Below, piece by piece: positions 8,792-17,069 of a stretch of 64,000 nt of DNA (position 1 is its first letter; every line of letters begins with the position of its first letter). Origin of the DNA: an uncultured Fibrobacter sp. (GTDB lineage Bacteria; Fibrobacterota; Fibrobacteria; Fibrobacterales; Fibrobacteraceae); contig CAMUYW010000001.1 of assembly GCA_947165045.1 (NCBI GenBank), positions 86,911 to 150,910 on the forward strand. Direction: 5' to 3'. Both the position numbers and the translations under genes were made by a program. The notes below the pieces were generated by a model. It saw only the letters and a list, made by a program, of their open reading frames with translations, had not been told where the DNA came from and did no database searches.

Positions 8792-9678
8792 TGACGTGCT
8801 TTTACGATCGCCTTGAACAGCGTATTGCAAAGTGCGGCAACCCGGTCTGCATGGGCATGGATCCTGTGCTCAAGCTTATCCCGCTCGAAGGAACTCCCGA
8901 AGACCGCATCAAGCGCTTCTATTCCGACATCTTGGAATGCTGCCTCAAGCGTAACGTGCAACCGGCCGTCGTGAAGCCGAACAGCGCTTATTACGAATGC
9001 GTGAGCGTGCAGTCGATGCTCGTTCTGCAGCAGCTCATTGCCGATTACAGAAGCGCTGGCATTCCGGTTATTTTGGATGCAAAGCGCGGTGACATTGGCA
9101 AGTCCAGTGCCGCCTATGCTAACGCCGCCTACGACGTTTACCGTGCCGATGCCGTGACCGTTTCTCCGTGGATGGGTGCCGATTCTGTCGGTCCGTTCAT
9201 CCGCGAAAATAGCGAAAACGGTGCTTACGTGCTCCTCCGCACGAGTAACAAGGGCGCTCACGACTTCCAGGATTTGCCGGTTACACGCAGCGACGATCCG
9301 CGTGACGTTGCAGAAGCATTCTACTCCGTAGCAGACAAGATTATGGAATGGGATGCTGACAAGGGCTACCTCGGTGCTGTTGTCGGTGCAACCCACCCTG
9401 AAGAACTTGAAAAGATTACCGCTTACACGGTTGCTCACAAGCACGAAATGCCGTTCCTCATTCCGGGCGTGTCCATTCCGGGCGTGCCGGGCGGTCAGGG
9501 CGGCGATGCAAAGACTGTGCTTACGGCAATCGCAAACGGTGGTGGCAAACGCAAGTTCCATGTGCTCAATTCGAGCAGTGGCCTCAACTTTGCATGGCAG
9601 CGTAACGATACGCCGGCGAATTACGCGAACGATTGCGTCGATGCACTCGAAAAACTCGCGGAGGCTTGCCAACTGTAA
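8791..9678 (+). CDS. pyrF: Orotidine 5'-phosphate decarboxylase (type 2)
   Basis: Final step of UMP synthesis: decarboxylation of OMP. The 295-residue length and layout match the longer subfamily 2. The catalytic motif is ILDAKRGDIGKSSAAYANAAYD, with Asp, Lys and Asp near residues 96, 98 and 101. GADSVGPFI and a phosphate-gripper region (FLIPGVSIPGVPGGQGGD) follow. Its ATG overlaps the last base of the upstream stop (TAATG), and the following gene starts 3 nt after its stop. pyrC is also in this window (40576-41598) but in a different operon. Confidence 0.95.
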   Translation: MTCFYDRLEQRIAKCGNPVCMGMDPVLKLIPLEGTPEDRIKRFYSDILECCLKRNVQPAVVKPNSAYYECVSVQSMLVLQQLIADYRSAGIPVILDAKRGDIGKSSAAYANAAYDVYRADAVTVSPWMGADSVGPFIRENSENGAYVLLRTSNKGAHDFQDLPVTRSDDPRDVAEAFYSVADKIMEWDADKGYLGAVVGATHPEELEKITAYTVAHKHEMPFLIPGVSIPGVPGGQGGDAKTVLTAIANGGGKRKFHVLNSSSGLNFAWQRNDTPANYANDCVDALEKLAEACQL

Positions 9679-9681
9679 CCT

Positions 9682-10533
9682 ATGCGTTTCCTTGCGGCTA
9701 TCATAGTTTCAATTGCGGTGATTGCGCTCGCGTTCCATTACGCGAAGCCGTTGCCGGGCACGAACTTTGACGAATCCTTCTTGCCGAAGGCTTCGTCTGT
9801 TCGCTATGTTGCTGCAGGGCACGATGCATCGGTTGCTGGGCTCTTTTGGATTAAGGGCCTTACAGAACTTGGCGAAAGCTATCTCACAGGCAAGGAATAT
9901 GCGTATCTCGGTCACGTCGCGGAACTCTCGACAAGCCTTGATTCGCTGTTCTACACGCCGTACTATTTTGTCGGTGGCGTGACTCCGGTTGATGCTCCCG
10001 ACACTTCTGATTTTTCTGTACTGCGTAGGGCTAGCCGCGTTTATCCTGAAAACTGGCGCCTCTCGCTTTACTTTGCGCTTCGTTTAGCTCGCGGTCCGTT
10101 CCCTAACAGGACGGAAGCTGCTAACGTGATGCGTAAATATTTCGACAGTCCGGATACTACAATCCCGGATCACATCCGTACGATTTATCGCAGCTTTGAA
10201 CTCGATTCCATGCAGACGGAAACTGCACTTGAAACGGTCTTGAATGACGTTCTCCAACCGCGTTTCAAAAAATTCCGTACGAGTTTTTATACGAAAATCC
10301 TTAAGCTCCTTGGTTACAAGGGCTTGATTGCAGATTACGATAAGGATGAAAATTATCAGAAGGTTAAGTTCCTTGTCGATAACATGCTTGATGGAAAAAT
10401 CGCACCTGTTGTCGTTTACAATCAGCTCCTCGCGATGAAAAAAGTTGAGGAACCTACCGCAACTGCGGATAGCACGGCTGCTGATACAACTGCTGCTGTA
10501 GAACATGCTCCGAAAACTGCAACGGCTGAATAG
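9682..10533 (+). CDS. Membrane-anchored protein of unknown function
   Basis: A 283-residue protein with an N-terminal hydrophobic segment (residues 3-20, FLAAIIVSIAVIALAFHYA) that could be an anchor or uncleaved signal. The body is helical, with patterns suggestive of TPR-like repeats (DFSVLRRASRVYPENWRLSLYFALRLA), and the last 30 residues are Ala/Thr-rich. I do not recognise a family. It lies 3 nt after pyrF and ends the operon that starts at ispA; two palindromic repeats follow its stop. Confidence 0.6.
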   Translation: MRFLAAIIVSIAVIALAFHYAKPLPGTNFDESFLPKASSVRYVAAGHDASVAGLFWIKGLTELGESYLTGKEYAYLGHVAELSTSLDSLFYTPYYFVGGVTPVDAPDTSDFSVLRRASRVYPENWRLSLYFALRLARGPFPNRTEAANVMRKYFDSPDTTIPDHIRTIYRSFELDSMQTETALETVLNDVLQPRFKKFRTSFYTKILKLLGYKGLIADYDKDENYQKVKFLVDNMLDGKIAPVVVYNQLLAMKKVEEPTATADSTAADTTAAVEHAPKTATAE

Positions 10534-10539
10534 AATGCT

Positions 10540-10564
10540 GATTCCGTGACAAGCGCGGAATGAC
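10540..10564 (-). repeat. GTCAT palindromic repeat, copy A
   Basis: Read on the minus strand it begins GTCATTCCGCG and ends CGGAATC; ATTCCG pairs with CGGAAT. It lies 6 nt after the stop of the gene ending at 10533 and could act as a 3' hairpin. Confidence 0.7.
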
Positions 10565-10592
10565 AATTTGAAAAAGAATTCCTTGTATTGCG

Positions 10593-10618
10593 GTCATGCC
10601 GGACTCCGATCCGGCATC
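10593..10618 (+). repeat. GTCAT palindromic repeat, copy B
   Basis: GTCATGCCGGA, loop CTCCGA, then TCCGGCATC. The 8-bp stem ATGCCGGA/TCCGGCAT is perfect. It lies between two convergent genes, 28 bp beyond copy A, which has the opposite orientation. Confidence 0.75.
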
Positions 10619-10662
10619 GCATTTGGCCTAAAATCTATTACCTAAAACCTAACCCCTAACCT

Positions 10663-11445
10663 CTACATCCCGCATTTTTCGGCATTCTTCGGGAGTCCCA
10701 TCAGTTCGAATGCGGTTTTGCAGCGGTTGAACACTTTGCGTGCCTCGGCGGGGTTGGACTTTTCCAAAACTTTTCCGCGGTGGTATAGGATGTTTGCTGT
10801 TGTAAAGGGTCTGTTTGCTTCAACAGATTTAGCTTCTGCTTTGCGATAGAGCGAATCTGCATTTCCTGATTTTTGCAAATCTGCTAAACGTGCTTCCGTC
10901 CAAAAGTAGATTCCCGTATCGTCATCTGTGCTCTTGCCGACCATCTTGAGCGCCTTGGCTGCTTTTTCGCTGTTGTGGTTACCGGCATAAGCAATTGCAC
11001 ATTCCGAATAAAATGCACCTTGTAGCTGGTCATCGAGTTTGTCTAGCACGTCTTCGTCAAAACCTTCGCAGAGCTTGATTGCGTCTGGGTATTTTCCGGT
11101 GGCGTTCTTCAAAGCCATTTTCGCCTTGATAAGCATAGCTCTTGTAGAACGGTCTAGACCTTCGTTTTCGACGTAATTTAAGAGCGAGTCTGCCATGGCA
11201 TAATCGAGACTGTGCGTGCGAACTTGCCCCATTGCAATAAAAATGCGGGCTTCGGAGCGACGATCCGCTTCTTTACGGCTTGCAACAAGTGCGCGTTCTA
11301 GCTGCGAATACCCCTTAGCAAATTTTCCGGCCTTCAAAGATTTTTGTGCACGGGCTGCAATCTTTCCGGATTCCGATGCAAACGATGTTACGGCTCCGCT
11401 GAGGGCGATGCAAAGAGCGAACGTTATGGCTTTTTTAATTACCAT
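10663..11445 (-). CDS. Exported TPR-type protein
   Basis: A 260-residue protein with a Sec signal peptide (MVIKKAITFALCIALSGAVTSFA). The rest is helical repeat sequence of TPR/Sel1 texture (SGKIAARAQKSLKAGKFAKGYSQLERAL, then repeated A-rich helices) with no catalytic motif. It probably acts as a periplasmic scaffold or adaptor. The start overlaps the end of the MCE-domain gene upstream by 7 nt, so the two are likely cotranscribed and may work together in lipid traffic, which is inference. It is convergent with the gene ending at 10533. Confidence 0.65.
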   Translation of the reverse strand: MVIKKAITFALCIALSGAVTSFASESGKIAARAQKSLKAGKFAKGYSQLERALVASRKEADRRSEARIFIAMGQVRTHSLDYAMADSLLNYVENEGLDRSTRAMLIKAKMALKNATGKYPDAIKLCEGFDEDVLDKLDDQLQGAFYSECAIAYAGNHNSEKAAKALKMVGKSTDDDTGIYFWTEARLADLQKSGNADSLYRKAEAKSVEANRPFTTANILYHRGKVLEKSNPAEARKVFNRCKTAFELMGLPKNAEKCGM

Positions 11446-12440
11446 AGAGTCTCCTCAACAAAGGGCACGGAATCATGTTTAGGAATGTTGTTCTTGAAGA
11501 GCCACATTTGAGACATGCCGTTCATCAAATCGTCTGCGCTTTGCAAAGTTGATTCGGTTGTGTTGATAAAGTCTTGCAATCCGCTTGTTACTGTGCTAAA
11601 GTCTGTAACAAGATTGTCCACACGGCCGACTGTAGAGTCCATGGAGTTAAGTAACGAGGTCACTTGACTCGGCAGTGGCTTGAAATCTTCGACCATGTTG
11701 CCTACGCTGTTTGTCACTTCGTTGGCTTGGCTTACAAGTCGCGGAATGTCCGTTTTCATTGTATCGAGTAAGAACGAGGTCTTGTTCAAGACGTTCTTGC
11801 CGAGGTATGTAATTTCATCAAGTCGGTATAATTGACGGTTGAGGTTGTCGTAAAGTGCGCGGGAGCCGAACAATGCACCCATGGTTGTTCCCGTATCGAG
11901 GGCCATCGTAATGAGTTCGTCGGCAGCATCGACGAGGCGGTTTACACGTCCCAAAAGTTCGTTTGCCGTTTCGATGACTGTTTCGATATCTTGGGCGGGC
12001 CCTGCGGTGATATATTCGCCATCTTCCAGAACTTGACCTTTTACGCCGCCACGGTCTTTCTTGATTTCAATATTGATGACACGAGCCGAAATCAGGTTCT
12101 GGTCGCGGATTGCGTAAACGGTGGCACTGTCGGTAATCCACTTCTGGTATTCTTGGTAGATCGAAAATTCCATGCGTACACCTTCGCCATCGGGGTTGAG
12201 GTGCATGTCTTTGATTTGTCCCACATCCACGCCGCTAATCTGAACGCGCGTGCCCGATCTGAGGCCGAGAGCTTTGTCGAATTTACTGTAGAGCTTGTAT
12301 TCTTGCCTGATGACGTTGGATTTGTTAAGATACTGATAGAACGCCAGCGAAAAAATCATGATGGCAACAGTGGTCAAGACGCCGACCAGAAGGCCGGACA
12401 TTTCCATCCAGTTGACTTGTTTAATCTTTTGAAATGCCAT
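11439..12440 (-). CDS. MlaD/MCE-domain lipid transport protein
   Basis: A 333-residue protein with one N-terminal membrane helix (about residues 14-36), then an MCE domain with the typical YSKFDKALGLRSGTRVQISGVDVGQI near residues 45-75. A long helical C-terminal part follows (NRLVDAADELITMA, LDTMKTDIPRLVSQANEV), as in periplasmic substrate-binding subunits of Mla/Tgt-type retrograde lipid transporters. The matching permease and ATPase (mlaE, mlaF) are not adjacent but lie at 41660-43363 on the same strand, so the system appears split across the chromosome. A promoter region is shared with the divergent M18 peptidase gene (12441-12506). Confidence 0.85.
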   Translation of the reverse strand: MAFQKIKQVNWMEMSGLLVGVLTTVAIMIFSLAFYQYLNKSNVIRQEYKLYSKFDKALGLRSGTRVQISGVDVGQIKDMHLNPDGEGVRMEFSIYQEYQKWITDSATVYAIRDQNLISARVINIEIKKDRGGVKGQVLEDGEYITAGPAQDIETVIETANELLGRVNRLVDAADELITMALDTGTTMGALFGSRALYDNLNRQLYRLDEITYLGKNVLNKTSFLLDTMKTDIPRLVSQANEVTNSVGNMVEDFKPLPSQVTSLLNSMDSTVGRVDNLVTDFSTVTSGLQDFINTTESTLQSADDLMNGMSQMWLFKNNIPKHDSVPFVEETLW

Positions 12441-12506
12441 TGCTCTCGTGAAATATAAATAGATTATATTGTCAAATTGAATTTAATTGATTTTTTTCGA
12501 GGAAAT

Positions 12507-13835
12507 ATGGATTTTTTTGAATTTTTGAATACTGCAGTGACTCCGTACCATACTGTGGATGCTTTAAAGGCATTTTTTAGGGCAAATTCTTTTGCGAATT
12601 TTGATGATGTCCTTGAACCAGAAAAATCGTATTTCGTGAGCCGCGGGGCTTCGATTATTGCGTTCCGTACGCCAAAGCAGTGGAATGAATCGTCGAAGTT
12701 CAGGATTGCGATGGCGCATACGGATTTTCCGTCGTTAAAGATTTCCCCGAATCCAGATTGTTTCTCGGCGGGTGTGTGTACGCTCCATACGGAGGTTTAC
12801 GGTTCTCCACTCTATACGAGCTGGCTCGATCGCGATTTGGGCTATGCGGGCATGCTTGCGTATGTGGATGCTGCTGACGGGAAAACTCTTAAGACGAAGT
12901 TGTTCCGTGGCGAAAAGCTTTTCAGGATTCCGCAATTGGCAGTTCACTTGAATCGTGGCGTGAATCAGGATGGCCTCAAGGTGAATCCGCAAATAGACTT
13001 TAACGCGTTGTGGAGCGGGGCTTCGGGTCGCGCTTCCGAAGGCGAAAAAAACTTGTTTGTGAAAGCGCTTGAAAAGGAACTCCCGGCAGGTGCAAGGTTG
13101 ATTGATTTTGATGTGCAATTATTCGATGCGCAGCCTGCAAATCAAGGTGGTTTCAATGATGAGTGGATTTATTCGGGAAGGCTTGATAACTTGAGCAGTT
13201 GCCATGCCATTGCCGAGGCTATTGTTGGCGCCGAGTCTAACGAGAACGATTGCCTTGTGGCGTGTTTCTTCAACAATGAAGAAGTCGGTTCTACCACTCG
13301 CGAAGGCGCTGTCGGGAACTTCTTGCAAAGCGTTTTGGATTCTATCTTTGGATCCTTCGACCTCGCTCAGGATGACAATTCTAGGAGTGTCATCCTGGAG
13401 GGGCAAAGCCCCAATAGGATCCATACATCTCTTTCCTCTCGTCTTTCGTCTAGTATCGCGCTTTCCATTGACATGGCGCATGCGGAACATCCGAACCACA
13501 CGGAAAAGCATGAGCCGAATCACGCACCGCTATTGGGCAAGGGCATTGTGCTCAAGACGAATTCTCAAAAGCGTTACGCGAGCGATTTGATGAGTTCTGC
13601 GAAACTCCGTTTGCTCTGCGAACAGGCTAGCATCCCGCTCCAGGTTTTCATTACGCGAAACGACATGCCATGCGGCAGTACGGTTGGCCCGACTGTTTCT
13701 GCAAATCTCGGAATCCCGACGGTCGATATCGGCGAGCCCATGCTCAGCATGCACAGCATCCGCGAGATGATGGCCGCAAGCGACCATGCAGACATGATTA
13801 AGCTTGTTCGCGTTTTTTTCTGTGATAAAAACTAG
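12507..13835 (+). CDS. M18 family aminopeptidase with in-frame palindromic insert
   Basis: Cytosolic zinc aminopeptidase of the aspartyl-aminopeptidase (DNPEP/PepC) group, 442 residues from ATG 12507, which has a GAGGAAA SD; the TTG at 12477 is less likely. Metal and active-site motifs: MAHTDFPSLKI, SGRLDNLSSCHAI, FNNEEVGS, and SIDMAHAEHPNHTEKHEPNH near residue 325. The protein is normal for the family except for a segment near residues 281-305 (FGSFDLAQDDNSRSVILEGQ). This is the translation of two copies of the GTCAT repeat and falls in a variable loop between FLQSVLDSI and the DMAHA strand. The 3' end overlaps the convergent acyltransferase gene by 38 bp. Confidence 0.9.
   Translation: MDFFEFLNTAVTPYHTVDALKAFFRANSFANFDDVLEPEKSYFVSRGASIIAFRTPKQWNESSKFRIAMAHTDFPSLKISPNPDCFSAGVCTLHTEVYGSPLYTSWLDRDLGYAGMLAYVDAADGKTLKTKLFRGEKLFRIPQLAVHLNRGVNQDGLKVNPQIDFNALWSGASGRASEGEKNLFVKALEKELPAGARLIDFDVQLFDAQPANQGGFNDEWIYSGRLDNLSSCHAIAEAIVGAESNENDCLVACFFNNEEVGSTTREGAVGNFLQSVLDSIFGSFDLAQDDNSRSVILEGQSPNRIHTSLSSRLSSSIALSIDMAHAEHPNHTEKHEPNHAPLLGKGIVLKTNSQKRYASDLMSSAKLRLLCEQASIPLQVFITRNDMPCGSTVGPTVSANLGIPTVDIGEPMLSMHSIREMMAASDHADMIKLVRVFFCDKN
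13350..13376 (-). repeat. GTCAT palindromic repeat, copy C (inside the M18 gene)
   Basis: On the minus strand it reads GTCATCCTGAGCGAGG then TCGAAGGATCC, nearly identical to copy E. It is translated in frame in the aminopeptidase as GSFDLAQDD and faces copy D head to head. Confidence 0.8.
13389..13422 (+). repeat. GTCAT palindromic repeat, copy D (inside the M18 gene)
   Basis: GTCATCCTGG, an inner stem GGGGC-AAA-GCCCC, then ATAGGATCC. It is the longest copy, with an additional inner hairpin, and is translated in frame as VILEGQSPNRI. Copies C and D together insert about 73 bp. Confidence 0.75.
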
Positions 13836-14871
13836 CCAAAGGCTGGTTGACAATGATGCTGAACGGAGAATACTTGATTGCAAAGTGAATGATTGCAATC
13901 AGTGCGATCGAGAATAACGTCTGGGTGCTTACGTAAAGTATATATTGCGGATTGCTTGCGGGTAACTGGTAAACATCTTTCCACCAGTCTTTGAAGAATA
14001 CGAAACCGAACAGAGGGAACGCAAGAACTTGATGGAACGGTAGCAAGGCGAGGTTCATTTCGACCGGCTTTGCTAGAATCGGGTTCGTGATTCCGCGGCA
14101 TATCAAAATGAATCCAAGTGAACCGATAATCGCATTTGGAAGTACAATGTAGTAAGGATTGTAATTGCCGAAGAACATTTCCAAATGTCGGTGAGTGTCT
14201 TCGTAAACGTATTGGCTTATAAAGTAAGTTGCCGTCATCAAGGCGGCTCCAATGAGGAACGCCGCTATGCGGTTCTTTGTGACAAGGTTGTAGAACCCAG
14301 AAACTTTTTTGTGGTGGAATGCGAATCCGGTATAGGTAAATATTGTTCCGAACAAGGCTGCATCAAAATTCCAGACCATGGGAGCTTTGGCGTACTTGTT
14401 GAATATAATGCCGATACCAAGAACTAGGAGCGATAAGATTCCCATAATGGAAAGGCGCCCCTTGGAAAGCTTGTGAAAACCGAAAAGAATAAGATCTGTG
14501 AAAAAAAGAGCGGGCAAGAACCAGATGGCGAATTTTCTGAATTGGTTGATAACCGCGATAATGCTATTCAATACAAAGTTATCCGGAATGGGTTGATTGA
14601 GCAACCACTTGATAAACAGTTCGAAAAAAATACAGATAAATCCAAGCCCGAACATGGGAATGATATAGCGTTTGAGCTTTTTTACAAGGAATTCACCGAA
14701 GGACTGGTTTTCGACTTTTAACGTCATCCCGTTTAGAATAAAGAATACGGGCAAATGAAACGAAAAAACTAGGGCGACGAAATTACATTCCTTAATTCCG
14801 TGCGTGAATACAACCAAAATCATGGCGATAAATTTGGCAACGTCTATATATTCAATTCTTTTAGGCTTCAT
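13798..14871 (-). CDS. Acyltransferase 3 family membrane protein
   Basis: A 357-residue polytopic protein starting KRIEYIDVAKFIAMILVVFTHG, the usual acyltransferase-3 (OafA/YrhL/NolX-type) N-terminus with the conserved His at the end of helix 1. About ten hydrophobic segments follow, e.g. FHLPVFFILNGMTL. Such enzymes O-acetylate sugars of surface polysaccharides or lipids at the inner membrane; the substrate here is unknown. It is divergent from the GtrA/oxidoreductase/glycosyltransferase cassette, which supports a role in surface glycan decoration (inference). Its 3' end overlaps the M18 gene. Confidence 0.85.
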   Translation of the reverse strand: MKPKRIEYIDVAKFIAMILVVFTHGIKECNFVALVFSFHLPVFFILNGMTLKVENQSFGEFLVKKLKRYIIPMFGLGFICIFFELFIKWLLNQPIPDNFVLNSIIAVINQFRKFAIWFLPALFFTDLILFGFHKLSKGRLSIMGILSLLVLGIGIIFNKYAKAPMVWNFDAALFGTIFTYTGFAFHHKKVSGFYNLVTKNRIAAFLIGAALMTATYFISQYVYEDTHRHLEMFFGNYNPYYIVLPNAIIGSLGFILICRGITNPILAKPVEMNLALLPFHQVLAFPLFGFVFFKDWWKDVYQLPASNPQYILYVSTQTLFSIALIAIIHFAIKYSPFSIIVNQPLASFYHRKKREQA

Positions 14872-14950
14872 TTGGATTTATTTTGCAAGTGTTAAAAAAA
14901 ACAGTTTCAAAAAAAATACTAACTTTTCGTTGTAAACAAAGTGAAGTTTT

Positions 14951-15391
14951 ATGATAAAAAAGATTAAATCGCGTCTTCCGGCGCGTAAATCCTTGCTTGG
15001 CCAGTTTATTCGGTACTTGGTAACGGGTGGACTTGCCTTTGTTGCAGATTTCGGGCTTTTTGCTCTTTGTCTTTATAAGTTTGAGTGGCATTACCTGCTT
15101 GCGAATTTGGTTGGGCTGGTTGCCGGACTTGTGCTTAATTATGTCTTGAGCATTGTTTGGGTGTTCTCGGAATGCAAGCGTGTTCTTGAAAACAAAAAGA
15201 CTGCCGAGTTTAGCATATTTGCCATTGTAGGCTTTGCTGGTGTCGGCTTCAATCAGTTGCTTATGTATTTGATGGTGGGACGTCTTGAATGGAATGAAAT
15301 GCTGTCGAAAATGGTAGCGGCTATTTTGGTTTTGATGTGGAATTTTGGTGCCCGAAAGCTGATGCTGTTTAGGGAACAAAAAGTTGCATAA
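14951..15391 (+). CDS. GtrA-family membrane protein
   Basis: A 146-residue protein with four hydrophobic segments and the GtrA pattern (FIRYLVTGGLAFVADFGLFALC at the N-terminus, NLVGLVAGLVLNYVLSIVWVF centrally, ILVLMWNFGARKLMLF at the end). GtrA proteins are linked with moving polyprenyl-phosphate-linked sugars across the inner membrane. The next gene starts 26 nt downstream, and the third in the set is a GT-C glycosyltransferase, so a shared role in lipid-linked sugar transfer is plausible. Confidence 0.88.
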   Translation: MIKKIKSRLPARKSLLGQFIRYLVTGGLAFVADFGLFALCLYKFEWHYLLANLVGLVAGLVLNYVLSIVWVFSECKRVLENKKTAEFSIFAIVGFAGVGFNQLLMYLMVGRLEWNEMLSKMVAAILVLMWNFGARKLMLFREQKVA

Positions 15392-15417
15392 AATTTTAAG
15401 ACTATAGGAAGGATTAA

Positions 15418-17064
15418 ATGACTACTGAAAAAGATTTTAAGAAAACAGCTGTTATCGCTGGTGCTGGCCCTGCCGGCCTCACGGCTGCGCTTGAACTTTT
15501 GCGCACGACAGATGTTAAGCCCGTTATTTTTGAAGCTGAAGATGTAATTGGTGGTATTTCCCGCACGGCCCGCTACAATGGTAACCGCATGGATATCGGC
15601 GGTCACCGTTTCTTTAGCAAGAGTGACACTGTGATGGATTGGTGGCAGGGCATTTTGCCGCTCCAGGGTGCTGCATCGAAGGACGATATTGCTATCGGGC
15701 GTTTGGTTCCGCTGACGGAAGGTGGCCCCGATCCGGAGAAAACGGATTACGTGATGCTTTGCCGTAGCCGTCTTTCCCGAATTCTATTTTTGCGTAAACT
15801 GTTTAATTATCCGGTGAGCTTGAACGGTGACACTATCCGTAACCTTGGTTTGTGGCGCATGTTCAAGATTGGCATGAGCTATCTCAAGGTGCAGTTGCTC
15901 CCTGCCCGTAAAGAAAAAAGTCTTGAAGACTTTATGATCAACCGTTTCGGTGTCGAACTTTACCGCACGTTCTTCCGCGACTACACCGAGAAGGTGTGGG
16001 GCGTTCCGTGCAGCAAGATTAGCCCCGATTGGGGCGGACAGCGCATCAAGGGCCTTTCGATTACGAAGACTGTGGTTCATGCGCTCAAGCAAATTTTTGC
16101 AGGCAAGAAAAAGGATACCGGTGCTGCAAACGGTTCCGATATCCGCCAGAAGGACACTGAAACAAGCCTTATCGGTCAGTTCCTTTACCCAAAATTCGGT
16201 CCCGGCCAGCTTTGGGAAACTGTTGCCGAAAAGGTGCAGGAAATGGGCGGTGAAATCCGCATGAACGCTAAGGTCGTGGGCGTGAACCGCGATGAAAGTG
16301 GCAAGCGCGTGGAAAGTGTCGTTGTGGAATTTCGTGCTGCAGATGGATCTGTCGTGACGGAAACGGTCGCCTGCGATTACTTCCTTTCGACCATGCCGGT
16401 AAAGGAACTCGTGGTTGCCATGGATAACGAAAAGACTCCGGTTCCGGCCGAAGTCAAGCGCGTGTCCGAAGGCCTTGTGTACCGTGACTTTATTACCGTG
16501 GGCCTGTTGCTCGACAAGCTCCTTATCAAGAACCCGGCAAAACCTGGTACTCCCGAAAGCAAGCTCAAGTTCGTGGCGGACAACTGGATTTATGTGCAGG
16601 AATCCGATGTAAAGCTTGGCCGCATCCAGATCTTCAATAACTGGAGCCCCTATCTTGTCGCTAATCCGGAAAAGGTCTGGATCGGTCTTGAATACTTTGC
16701 GACCGAAGGCGACGAAATGTGGCGCATGCCCGATGACGAATTTATCAAGTTCGCCATTGCGGAACTCGACAAGATTGATGTGGCAAGACCTGAAGCGGTC
16801 CGTGATTCCGTGGTGTTCCATATCAAGAAGGCTTACCCGGCTTACTTCGGTACTTACGGCGAATTCAATAAGATTCGTGAATATGTGGATCCGGTTGAAA
16901 ATATGTTCCTTATGGGGCGTAACGGCATGCACAAGTACAACAACATGGACCATAGCATGCTTGCTGCCATGGAAGTCGTTAAGTGCATCCGTGAAAATTC
17001 GACGGACAAGACCGCTCTTTGGAATGTGAACTCCGAAGAAGAATACCACGAAGGAAAGAAGTAA
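15418..17064 (+). CDS. FAD-dependent NAD(P)-binding oxidoreductase (amine-oxidase fold)
   Basis: A 548-residue flavoprotein. The dinucleotide-binding motif is [17 protein letters not shown] near residues 12-28. The [22 protein letters not shown] and [20 protein letters not shown] blocks are typical of the COG1232-type oxidoreductases often found next to GtrA and glycosyltransferase genes, and distantly like UDP-galactopyranose mutase and protoporphyrinogen oxidase. The C-terminal FAD-contact region is [24 protein letters not shown] strong SD (AGGAAGGA) precedes ATG 15418. The reaction is unknown; its neighbours suggest a lipid-linked or nucleotide sugar. Confidence 0.85.
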   Translation: MTTEKDFKKTAVIAGAGPAGLTAALELLRTTDVKPVIFEAEDVIGGISRTARYNGNRMDIGGHRFFSKSDTVMDWWQGILPLQGAASKDDIAIGRLVPLTEGGPDPEKTDYVMLCRSRLSRILFLRKLFNYPVSLNGDTIRNLGLWRMFKIGMSYLKVQLLPARKEKSLEDFMINRFGVELYRTFFRDYTEKVWGVPCSKISPDWGGQRIKGLSITKTVVHALKQIFAGKKKDTGAANGSDIRQKDTETSLIGQFLYPKFGPGQLWETVAEKVQEMGGEIRMNAKVVGVNRDESGKRVESVVVEFRAADGSVVTETVACDYFLSTMPVKELVVAMDNEKTPVPAEVKRVSEGLVYRDFITVGLLLDKLLIKNPAKPGTPESKLKFVADNWIYVQESDVKLGRIQIFNNWSPYLVANPEKVWIGLEYFATEGDEMWRMPDDEFIKFAIAELDKIDVARPEAVRDSVVFHIKKAYPAYFGTYGEFNKIREYVDPVENMFLMGRNGMHKYNNMDHSMLAAMEVVKCIRENSTDKTALWNVNSEEEYHEGKK

Positions 17065-17069
17065 GAAAG

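Noticed and set aside
7493..8830. Minus-strand open frame of 445 codons opposite the SpoU gene
   Set aside because: Shadow of a repetitive, biased coding sequence; the plus strand has all three SpoU motifs.
15784..17049. Minus-strand open frame of 421 codons opposite the FAD oxidoreductase
   Set aside because: The plus-strand protein has the dinucleotide-binding motif and family blocks; the shadow has none.
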